The notes: generated from the sequence alone by a model not told the origin. Positions 1-6,617 are shown, counted from the stretch's first letter. The stretch is DNA of 6,624 nt from Verrucomicrobiota bacterium (GCA_023428335.1 JAEYYS010000227.1:1-6624); one strand, 5' to 3'. Translations and numbers: made by a program.

Positions 1-2070
1 GGTGAGCAGGGCGTAGGTGCCGGCCTGGCGCAGGGCGGCCTTTTCATCGAGCAGGCCGGTGGCCTTGAGCCAAGCATCGACGCTGGTTTTCGCGGCGGTC
101 TTGACGGCGTCGGCGGCCGAGTCGGGCACACCGAGGGCGAGTACGCCGCCGATCGGTTTCAACACGCGCGCCACCTCCTGGGGCAGGCCGGGCATGTGGC
201 CGGTGAGCAGCAGGTGGTCGGAGACGATCAGGTTGGCGAAGTAGCTGGCGTGAGGGATGACCGTCAGGTCGAGATGGTCGATGACCAGGCGCGAACCATA
301 GAGACCGGTGCGGACGAGGGTGTCGCGGGAGGCACGGACTTTTTCTGCATCGGGCTCCAGGCCGTAGACCTTCAGCTCGCTGCGCTGGGCGATCTCCCAG
401 GCGAGGCGGCCCTGCTCGCTGCCGATGACCAGGCAGAAGCCGTCCTTGGTACCACTGTGCGCCAGGATCTGTTCGGCGGCGTCGGCGTAGAGTTTCGACA
501 GGCCATCCTGCGGGAAGGGGTTTTTCTCGAGGGCCGGTGTCTCGGCGAGCGCCGGCAGTTTCTGGGTGGCAGCGGCGAAGGCATAAACCTTGCCGGCGGT
601 GGTGCTGACCAGCAGGTGCTCGTTCGCCACGGCCAAGCCGCGGGCCTCGCCCTCGACCGCGCTTTTCCAAGTCTCCGTGCCGGTGGCGGCATCGAGGCAG
701 AGAACCTCGTCCTTGCCGCCGACGACCAGCGTGTTGCCGGCGAGGATCAGGGCGGATTCATGGGCGATCGGCCGGCTCCAGAGGATGCCGGCGTGCTTGA
801 AGTCCTCCAACTGCTTGCGCCAGTCGGCGAGTTGATCCTTCTTGGCCTGGTAATCCACACGCAGCGGTTCGTATTTCTGCGCGGCCTTGGCGAGGGCGGC
901 CTCGGCTTCGGCGATGCCCTTGCCGGCGGCCTTGGCGGCCTTGAGCGCCTTGTCGGCGGCGGTCACCTTCTTGAGTTCGGCCACCGCGGCATGCTTGCGC
1001 AACTCGCCGTTGAGTTTGTAGGCCTTCATTTCGATGGCATGACGCTCCTGGGTGCTGCGCGCATGGACATCGCCGTCGATGGCGGTGATTTCCTTGCCGT
1101 TGGCCATGAAACCCGTGCTCCCGGAGAAGGTCATCATGCGACCGCGGAACCAGGCGTAGCCGGTCTTGCCGGTTTTCTGGTCGAGCGCCAGCACCTGGTG
1201 CTCACCGACCGCGAGGATTTGGTCTTCGACGAGCATCGCCTGCGCACCGCCGATCTGGCCACCGGCGTCGCTGCGCCAGCCGGGCGAGGGTTTGTTCACG
1301 GGCGCACCGGTGTGGCGGTCAAAGGCCATGGCCAGCGCGCGGCCGGAAGGCACGAACAGCAGGTCCTTCGTGGCGAGTAGGTAACCCTGCGGCGAGAGAT
1401 CGTTGCGGCCGGCGTCTTGCTGGCTGATCGTGTCGTTCTTCCACAGCACCTTGCCGGTTGCCGCTTCAACCGCGTGAATGAAAACCTTTTCATGCGGGAA
1501 CACGCCGGCACCGAAGAAGGCGACGCCATTGTCCACCAGCACACCCGTGCGCACCGGCCAGCGCGAAATCATGCGACCGCGGGCCAGCACCCGTTCGTCA
1601 TTCGGTCCGGCGCGCAGACGCCAGATCAGGGCGCCGCTGGCGGCATCGAGGCAGTACACATGGCCGTCGTCCGAGCCGGTGTACAACCGGCCCTCGGCGA
1701 TCATTGGCGCCAGACGGATGGGCCCGTCGGTGAAGTAGCTCCAGAGTTCGCGACCGGTCGCCAGATCGACGCAATAGAGGCGGCCATCGACCGAGGAGCC
1801 GAAGTAGGCGCGCCCGCCGGCGATGGCGGTGTGGAAGACATCGTCGAAACGGATGCGATTGTGCAACTCCAGGCCCTCGATGACGCGGCCGTCTTCGCCC
1901 GGCCAGGCCAGCTCGGGTGCCACCGGGGAACTGTGCACCCAGCGCGGCTGCAGCGGCGTGCTCAGGTTCGCCTGCGTGTGGCCGACGCGGCTGGCATCGT
2001 GTTGATAGGTGGGCCAGTCCGCCTGGGCGGACAGCGACAGCAGGCAGAGCGGCAGCAGGAGAGCTTTCAT
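1..2070 (-). CDS. Secreted PQQ-type beta-propeller protein with helical insertion and class I methyltransferase-like domain (3' end outside window)
   Basis: The minus-strand frame is open from ATG at 2070 to base 1 (690 codons, no stop), so the C-terminus is missing. Residues 1-17 form a signal peptide ending AQA, followed by DWPTYQHD, a start typical of secreted PQQ-like propellers. Blade motifs of the type (L/V)YC(V/L)D-ATG-W recur at about 98-110, 138-150, 198-210, 293-307 and 456-468. Residues about 340-428 are a Lys/Ala/Glu-rich helical insertion. Residues about 533-650 resemble a class I SAM methyltransferase: a strand-glycine turn at 547-554, acidic E572 after strand 2, FANLIVSD at 611-618, and EVARVLKPIGG at 632-642. 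No CxxCH haem motif is present, so it is not a typical quinohaemoprotein dehydrogenase. I infer a cell-envelope or periplasmic protein; its substrate is unknown. More propeller blades may follow off the edge. There is no clear Shine-Dalgarno, and the start is chosen by the signal peptide. Confidence 0.88.
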   Translation of the reverse strand, partial: MKALLLPLCLLSLSAQADWPTYQHDASRVGHTQANLSTPLQPRWVHSSPVAPELAWPGEDGRVIEGLELHNRIRFDDVFHTAIAGGRAYFGSSVDGRLYCVDLATGRELWSYFTDGPIRLAPMIAEGRLYTGSDDGHVYCLDAASGALIWRLRAGPNDERVLARGRMISRWPVRTGVLVDNGVAFFGAGVFPHEKVFIHAVEAATGKVLWKNDTISQQDAGRNDLSPQGYLLATKDLLFVPSGRALAMAFDRHTGAPVNKPSPGWRSDAGGQIGGAQAMLVEDQILAVGEHQVLALDQKTGKTGYAWFRGRMMTFSGSTGFMANGKEITAIDGDVHARSTQERHAIEMKAYKLNGELRKHAAVAELKKVTAADKALKAAKAAGKGIAEAEAALAKAAQKYEPLRVDYQAKKDQLADWRKQLEDFKHAGILWSRPIAHESALILAGNTLVVGGKDEVLCLDAATGTETWKSAVEGEARGLAVANEHLLVSTTAGKVYAFAAATQKLPALAETPALEKNPFPQDGLSKLYADAAEQILAHSGTKDGFCLVIGSEQGRLAWEIAQRSELKVYGLEPDAEKVRASRDTLVRTGLYGSRLVIDHLDLTVIPHASYFANLIVSDHLLLTGHMPGLPQEVARVLKPIGGVLALGVPDSAADAVKTAAKTSVDAWLKATGLLDEKAALRQAGTYALLT

Positions 2071-2116
2071 GGCAGAGTCGGGAGAAAAGAAGTACGGGCG
2101 GCGGTGGCGGAGGCTA

Positions 2117-2172
2117 TCGGATGAGGGATGGCCAATGGCCAATGACGAATGACCAATGACGAATGACGAATG
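2117..2172. repeat. Heptamer tandem array, eight units ending in ATG
   Basis: Eight contiguous 7-bp units, each ending ATG, fill the interval with no phase slip. The first two (TCGGATG, AGGGATG) are degenerate. The next six match (G/A)C(C/G)AATG: two GCCAATG, then ACGAATG, ACCAATG and two ACGAATG. This resembles the short tandemly repeated repetitive (STRR) heptamers first described in cyanobacteria, seen here in a non-cyanobacterial context. It lies entirely in the divergent spacer and disrupts no gene. Confidence 0.88.
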
Positions 2173-2187
2173 CGGTGGGCGGAGCCG

Positions 2188-2229
2188 TGGAACTTGGGAT
2201 TTGGAACTTGGGATTTGAAACTGAAACCC
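2188..2229. repeat. Second heptamer array, TGGAACT/TGGGATT type
   Basis: An exact 14-bp unit, TGGAACTTGGGATT, occurs twice (2188-2201 and 2202-2215). Each splits into heptamers TGGAACT and TGGGATT. A third, degenerate copy follows (TGAAACT then GAAACCC, 2216-2229). The array ends 28 bp before the start codon at 2258, so it probably lies in the promoter or 5' leader of that gene. Confidence 0.88.
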
Positions 2230-2246
2230 CGCCTCTCGGGCGGCGT

Positions 2247-2250
2247 AGGT
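2247..2250 (+). promoter_or_regulatory. Weak Shine-Dalgarno-like AGGT for the gene at 2258
   Basis: AGGT sits seven bases before the ATG at 2258, a normal spacing for a ribosome binding site, but it is only four bases long. It is the only candidate near any of the three starts in the window; the genes starting at 2070 (minus strand) and 3344 show none. Confidence 0.35.
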
Positions 2251-2257
2251 TTCTGCC

Positions 2258-3307
2258 ATGCGTTCCCCCTCGCGTTTGTCGCTCTGTCTCCTCTTTTTCG
2301 CCGCCTCGGCGCTGGCCTGTTCGGTGCCGGTGTTTCGGTATGCCCTGGAACATTGGCCGGCGGATCCCTTTCAGGTGCTGGTGTTTCACCGCGGGGCTTT
2401 GTCGGCGGAGCTGGAGCAGGCGCTGAAGGCGACGGAAGCGACCGAAGGTGCTCGTCCCAATGTGCGGGTGCGACGGATCGATCTTGATGACAATCCGCCG
2501 GCGGAACTGGTGCGCCTGTTTGAGCAGCAGCCGGAGGCGCGTGCGCCCTGGCTGGTCGTGCGCTTTCCCTCGTCGTCCGGACTGCACGAGCCGGTGCTGT
2601 CGGCGCCGTTCACGGCCGACACGCTCGCCCAGGCCCTCGATTCACCCGCGCGCCGTGAGCTGGTGCGCCGCTTGGGCGAAGGCCAGAGTGCGGTCTGGCT
2701 GCTGCTGGAGTCGGGCGACAAGGCGGCCGACGATGCCGCAGAGCAGCGACTGCAGGAGCGGCTCGACTATCTGCAGGGCGTGATGAGCCTGCCCAAGCTT
2801 GATGAATCGGACATCGCCAACGGCCTTGTCTCCGTGCCGGAGGAGGATCTGCGACTGGAGTTTTCCCTGCTGCGCGTGGCCCGCACCGATGCTGCCGAGG
2901 CGGTGCTGGTGCGGCAGTTGCTGCTCAGCGAGGACGGCTTGGAAGAGGTCGAGGGTGAGCCCATGGTGTTCCCGGTGTTCGGTCAGGGCCGCGCGCTTTA
3001 TGCGCTGGTTGGCGAAGGCATCCGCAACGAGACGATTGAGGCCGCTGCAGCGTTTCTCATCGGCAAATGCTCCTGCCAGGTGAAGGAGCAGAACCCGGGT
3101 GTGGATCTGCTCATGGCTGCCGATTGGGCTGCTGTTGCCAAGGCCTCGCCGGTGCTGGATCGCAACCTGCCGACACTGGAGGAGCTGTTGCCGGTGGAAA
3201 CCGTCACCACCGAGGCCAAGCCCGCCGCGACCGGTCTGCCGCGCTGGGCGCTTGGGGCAGGGGTCCTGCTGCTGGCCTTGGCCGGACTCTGGCTGCTGCG
3301 CCGCTGA
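2258..3307 (+). CDS. Membrane-anchored extracytoplasmic protein with CSVPVF N-terminus and CSCQVKEQNPGVD motif, function unknown
   Basis: This 349-residue protein begins with a signal peptide (hydrophobic 8-20, ending ALA before C21). The mature sequence starts CSVPVFRYALEHWPAD, which I recognise as a conserved opening in uncharacterised PVC-group proteins. Residues 37-130 and 144-260 each look like strand-helix-strand modules (QVLVFHRG, SAVWLLLESG), loosely thioredoxin-like but without CxxC. A FPVFGQGRAL segment lies at 238-247, and CSCQVKEQNPGVDLLM at 271-286 contains a CxC pair. The C-terminus has one membrane segment (about 328-347) ending in RR, so the body should face the periplasm with a short cytoplasmic tail. 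AxAC could be read by signal peptidase I, or loosely as a lipobox. It lies 36 bp upstream of the FtsX-type permease and is probably cotranscribed, suggesting an accessory role in that transporter; this is inferred from position only. The start has AGGT seven bases upstream. Confidence 0.85.
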   Translation: MRSPSRLSLCLLFFAASALACSVPVFRYALEHWPADPFQVLVFHRGALSAELEQALKATEATEGARPNVRVRRIDLDDNPPAELVRLFEQQPEARAPWLVVRFPSSSGLHEPVLSAPFTADTLAQALDSPARRELVRRLGEGQSAVWLLLESGDKAADDAAEQRLQERLDYLQGVMSLPKLDESDIANGLVSVPEEDLRLEFSLLRVARTDAAEAVLVRQLLLSEDGLEEVEGEPMVFPVFGQGRALYALVGEGIRNETIEAAAAFLIGKCSCQVKEQNPGVDLLMAADWAAVAKASPVLDRNLPTLEELLPVETVTTEAKPAATGLPRWALGAGVLLLALAGLWLLRR

Positions 3308-3343
3308 GCTTGCACACGGCCCGGCTTGTGACTCAGTGCGGTC

Positions 3344-6300
3344 ATGTCGCTGTTCTCCTTCATCCTCGCCTCGGCACGGCATTACTGGCGCGGCCATCTT
3401 GGCCTGCTGCTCGGTGCCTTTCTGGCCTCGGCCATCCTCAGCGGCTCGCTGCTGGTGGGCGATTCCGTGCGCGCCAGCCTGCGCCGCGTGGCGGAATTCC
3501 GGCTCGGCAAGGTGCAGACGGGGCTGCTCGGTGGCGACCGCTGGTTCACGGAAACCCTGGCCCGTGAGGCCGGTGCAACACCGCTCATCCTGGCGATCGG
3601 TTCGGCCTCGGCCGGCGATGTCCGCGTCAATGGCGCCCAAGTGCTCGGCGTGGAATCCGGCTTCTGGCAGCTCGGTCCGAGCGGCCGCGGTCCGGAACTC
3701 GCCTCGGGTCAGATCGGCCTGAGCGAATCGCTGGCACGCAAGCTCGGCGCCAAGACCGGCGACAGCGTGTTGGTGCGGCTGGAGCGACCGAGCGCGATCT
3801 CGCGCGATGCACCGCTTTCCGGCAGCACGAATGAGGAGGTCACCCTGCGCCGCGAGGTCGGCGCCATCGTCAATGCCGAGGACTTCGGCACCTTCCAAGC
3901 GGTCGCTTCGCAGATTGCGCCCGATTCGGTCTTCGTGTCCTTGGCCGACCTGCAGGTGCAGATTGAGATGGAGGGGCGGGTCAATGCCCTGCTCAGCGCC
4001 GCCCCCGATGCGGCGGCCTTGGCGGCGAAGTTGGAGGCCGGCAAGACGTTGGTCGATCTGTCGCTCAAACTCGCGCCGATCGACAAGCCGACGCCGGCCT
4101 GGGAACTCAGCACTGACCGCGTCTTCCTCGATGAGGCCGTGGCCCAGGATCTGTTGTCGGCCCGACCCGGCGCCTACGGCGTGCTCACCTACCTGGTCAA
4201 TGGCGTGAAGTCGGCCAAGGGCGCGACGCCTTATTCCATGATCACCGCCGTCGATGCCGCCGCGGCTGGACTGCCGGAAGGGCAGGGCATGCTCATCAGT
4301 GGCTGGCTGGCCGAGGACCAGAAGCTGCAGGTCGGCGATGAGGTGGAGATCCGCTATTATGTGGTCGGCAACGGCCGTGAACTGCGAGAGCAGACCGCGA
4401 AGTTTCCGGTGCGCGGCATCCTGCCGATGGAGAATGCCGCCATCACCCCGGCCTGGACACCGCCCTTTCCGGGTGTGTCGGATGTCGACAACTGCCGCGA
4501 CTGGGATCCGGGCTTCCCGATGGACAACAAGGCGATCCGCGATCAGGACGAGAAGTACTGGGACGACTACAAGGGCACGCCCAAGGGCTTCATCGCCCTC
4601 AGCGACGGCCAGCGCCTGTGGGGCAATCGCTTTGGCCAACTGACCGCCGTGCGCTTCACCGCGCCCGGTGCCGAGGCCGCCGTGCTGGCCAAGGAAATCG
4701 CCGATCGACTCAAGCTCGCCGACCTCGGCCTCGTGCCTCGCGACTTCGGTCGTGAAGCCGGAGCGGCCGCGCGTGGCAGCGTCGATTTCGGCGGCCTGTT
4801 CATCGGCCTCAGCCTTTTCCTCATCGCCGCCGCCCTGGTCTTTGCCGCGCTGCTCTTCCTGTTCACGCTCGAACGCCGCGCAGCCCAGGCCGGCCTGCTG
4901 CTGGCCACCGGCTGGACGCCGCGTCAGGTGCGCCGCAGCCTGCTCGGCGAGGCGGGCGTGATCGCCATCGTCGGCGCCGTGCTCGGTGTCTTCGGCGGCG
5001 AGTTCTACACGCGCCTGGCCCTGCAGGGACTCAGCGGTGTCTGGTCGGGGGCCGCCCAAGGCCTGCCGCTCATCTATGCCGGCAGCGTCGCCACCCAGGC
5101 CGGCGCGGGTGTCGGTGCCGTGCTGGTGCTGCTGCTGGTGCTGGCCTGGAGCAGTCGCCGCATGTTCAGCAAACCCGCGCGCGAGCTGCTCTCCGGTCAG
5201 GATCCGGCGGCGGCGGCGACCGGCGGCAGCGTCACCGGTTGGCGACGTTTCATGCCTGGGATCTGGCTGCTCGGCGCCATCGCCCTGCTCGCCGGCGGTG
5301 CCGGTGCGGGATCGGCCGAAGCGGTGGCCGGTTTGTTCTTCGGCGGCGGGTTTCTCCTGCTCATGGCCGGGTTGTCGCTGGCGCGGCAATGGCTGCGCAA
5401 GCCGCGCGGTCTGGCCATCAGCCTGCCGCAGATCGGCCTGCGCAACCTCGCCCGCCGACCCTCGCGCAGCCTGGCGGTCATGGGCATGATGGCCGGCGGC
5501 ATCTTCCTGGTTACCGCCGTCAATGCCTTCCGCCTGGGCGCCGGCGACACCCTTGCCAAAACCTCCGGCACGGGCGGCTTCAGCCTGGTGGGCGAATCCT
5601 CGCTGCCCATTTATGAGGACCTCAATACCACCGCCGGGCGCGATGCCTTCGGCTTGGATGAGGAACTGCTCGAAGGCGTGACGATCGTGCCCTTCCGCGT
5701 GCGACCCGGCGACGACGCCAGTTGCCTCAATCTCAACCGCGCGCAGAAACCCGTGCTGGCCGGCGTGAATCCGGCCCTGCTCGAGGGTCGCTTCCGCTTT
5801 GCCGCCGGCGACTGGCAACTCAGCGGCGATCAGGCTGTGGCCGACCAAGCCACCGCCCTGTGGGGACTCGGCCTCGGTAGGGGCGACAGCCTCGATTACC
5901 AGGACGGTGCCGGTCGCAGCCTGCGGGTCGAACTCGCCGGGTTGCTCGCTGGCTCGGTCCTGCAGGGCAAGATGATCGTCAGCGAGGCCGCCTTCCTGCG
6001 CGCTTATCCCGACACCGCCGGCTATCGCTTCTTCCTCATCGAGTCGCCGCCCGACAAAGCCGCCGAGGTCGCCGCCCATCTCACCCGCCAGTTGGAGAAA
6101 CGCGGCCTCGCCCTCGAGCCGGCACGCCAGCGCCTGGAAACCTTCCTCAGCGTGCAGAACACCTACATCGGCATCTTCACCGTGCTCGGCGGACTCGGCG
6201 TGCTGCTCGGCACAGCCGGGCTCGGCATCCTCGTCTCGCGCCATGTCCTGGAGCGACGCGGTGAGCTCGGTCTCATGCAGGCGGTCGGTTTCCTGCCCGG

Positions 6301-6541
6301 CGCCCTGCGTCGCCTCGTGCTCGGCGAACACGTCGTCCTGCTCGCCGCCGGCCTGCTGCTCGGGGTCGGCAGCGCCCTGCTCGCCGTCTGGCCCGCCCTG
6401 CGCCAGGGCGGTGGCGATCTGCCGCTCGGCTTCCTCGGTCTGCTGCTCGCCACCGTCTTCGTCTTCGGCGTCGCCGTCTGCGCCGTCGCCGTGCAAGCCG
6501 CCATCCGCGGCCGCCTCATTGAAGCGATTCGCAGGGAGTAG
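3344..6541 (+). CDS. ABC transporter permease, large duplicated FtsX-type (MacB/LolC-like superfamily)
   Basis: The 1065-residue protein is an ABC-exporter membrane subunit. About ten membrane segments are visible: 19-38, 485-507, 533-555, 581-602, 639-657, 661-682, 708-730, 941-965, 996-1018 and 1030-1055. Two FtsX cores follow the family pattern, each with a basic coupling-helix stretch after its first segment: LERRAAQAGLLLATGW at 509-524 and LERRGELGLMQAVGF at 969-983. A large extracytoplasmic domain (about 43-483) follows segment 1, and a second (about 731-938) follows segment 7. The first contains an acidic, aromatic block starting CRDWDPGFPMD at 384. There is no Walker A or ABC signature, so a separate ATPase is required and is not in this window. 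In-frame TGA at 3329-3331 means ATG 3344 is the first possible start; no clear Shine-Dalgarno precedes it. Proteins of this family move lipoproteins, peptides or drugs, or drive envelope remodelling; the substrate here cannot be read from sequence. It is likely in an operon with the preceding gene. Confidence 0.93.
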   Translation: MSLFSFILASARHYWRGHLGLLLGAFLASAILSGSLLVGDSVRASLRRVAEFRLGKVQTGLLGGDRWFTETLAREAGATPLILAIGSASAGDVRVNGAQVLGVESGFWQLGPSGRGPELASGQIGLSESLARKLGAKTGDSVLVRLERPSAISRDAPLSGSTNEEVTLRREVGAIVNAEDFGTFQAVASQIAPDSVFVSLADLQVQIEMEGRVNALLSAAPDAAALAAKLEAGKTLVDLSLKLAPIDKPTPAWELSTDRVFLDEAVAQDLLSARPGAYGVLTYLVNGVKSAKGATPYSMITAVDAAAAGLPEGQGMLISGWLAEDQKLQVGDEVEIRYYVVGNGRELREQTAKFPVRGILPMENAAITPAWTPPFPGVSDVDNCRDWDPGFPMDNKAIRDQDEKYWDDYKGTPKGFIALSDGQRLWGNRFGQLTAVRFTAPGAEAAVLAKEIADRLKLADLGLVPRDFGREAGAAARGSVDFGGLFIGLSLFLIAAALVFAALLFLFTLERRAAQAGLLLATGWTPRQVRRSLLGEAGVIAIVGAVLGVFGGEFYTRLALQGLSGVWSGAAQGLPLIYAGSVATQAGAGVGAVLVLLLVLAWSSRRMFSKPARELLSGQDPAAAATGGSVTGWRRFMPGIWLLGAIALLAGGAGAGSAEAVAGLFFGGGFLLLMAGLSLARQWLRKPRGLAISLPQIGLRNLARRPSRSLAVMGMMAGGIFLVTAVNAFRLGAGDTLAKTSGTGGFSLVGESSLPIYEDLNTTAGRDAFGLDEELLEGVTIVPFRVRPGDDASCLNLNRAQKPVLAGVNPALLEGRFRFAAGDWQLSGDQAVADQATALWGLGLGRGDSLDYQDGAGRSLRVELAGLLAGSVLQGKMIVSEAAFLRAYPDTAGYRFFLIESPPDKAAEVAAHLTRQLEKRGLALEPARQRLETFLSVQNTYIGIFTVLGGLGVLLGTAGLGILVSRHVLERRGELGLMQAVGFLPGALRRLVLGEHVVLLAAGLLLGVGSALLAVWPALRQGGGDLPLGFLGLLLATVFVFGVAVCAVAVQAAIRGRLIEAIRRE

Positions 6542-6551
6542 GGGTGGAGAG

Positions 6552-6586
6552 AGTTTCAGGTTTCAAGTTGAAGGTTTCAAGTTGGG
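6552..6586. repeat. Heptamer array, GGTTTCA/AGTTGAA type, inverted relative to the 2188 array
   Basis: Five 7-bp units are in register: AGTTTCA, GGTTTCA, AGTTGAA, a second GGTTTCA and AGTTGGG. Read on the minus strand these become TGAAACT, TGAAACC and related units, the same kind of heptamer as the TGAAACT unit at 2216-2222. The array begins 11 bp after the permease stop codon, in the non-coding tail of the window. Confidence 0.82.
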
Positions 6587-6596
6587 GCCTCCGGGG

Positions 6597-6617
6597 CGCG
6601 AACCGAGAACCGCGAAC
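6597..6617. repeat. Short heptamer array, CG(C/A)GAAC x3
   Basis: Three adjacent units read CGCGAAC, CGAGAAC, CGCGAAC. The following seven bases to the window edge (CCAGTCT) fit poorly, so the array either ends here or decays. The unit differs from that of the array ten bases upstream, and the ten-base gap breaks the 7-bp register between them. Confidence 0.65.

Larger units (their letters stand above)
2071..2257. promoter_or_regulatory. Divergent intergenic spacer expected to hold promoters for both flanking genes
   Basis: This 187-bp gap separates the start codons of two divergently oriented genes, so promoters in both directions are expected here. About half of it (2117-2172 and 2188-2229) is 7-bp repeat sequence. 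I could not identify a convincing -35/-10 pair on either strand, so the assignment rests on gene arrangement alone. The repeats could have inserted into, or become part of, the leaders of both transcripts. Confidence 0.45.

Noticed and set aside
196..1380. A 394-codon plus-strand open frame
   Set aside because: It lies opposite the propeller gene in exact codon register. The minus frame contains a signal peptide, blade motifs and a Rossmann-like domain; this one has none.
1..2070. Quinohaemoprotein alcohol dehydrogenase
   Set aside because: There is no CxxCH haem motif in the visible 690 residues, and the dehydrogenase layout is interrupted by helical and methyltransferase-like segments.
2117..2229. 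Possible CRISPR array
   Set aside because: The repeats are 7 bp and contiguous, with no spacers of CRISPR size and no cas genes nearby.
2114..2587. A 157-codon minus-strand open frame across the divergent spacer
   Set aside because: Its C-terminal part is just the heptamer repeats translated (FVIRHWSFVIGHW type), and the rest is antisense to the gene at 2258.
2258..3307. Thioredoxin or disulfide oxidoreductase assignment
   Set aside because: There is no CxxC; the only cysteine pair is CxC at 271-273, and the fold similarity is only loose.
2642..6496. A 1284-codon minus-strand open frame opposite the permease
   Set aside because: It is the exact reverse complement, codon for codon, of the permease and the end of the upstream gene. 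Its protein is Gly/Gln/Glu/Ala-rich with no recognisable domain or membrane pattern, while the plus strand encodes coherent membrane topology.
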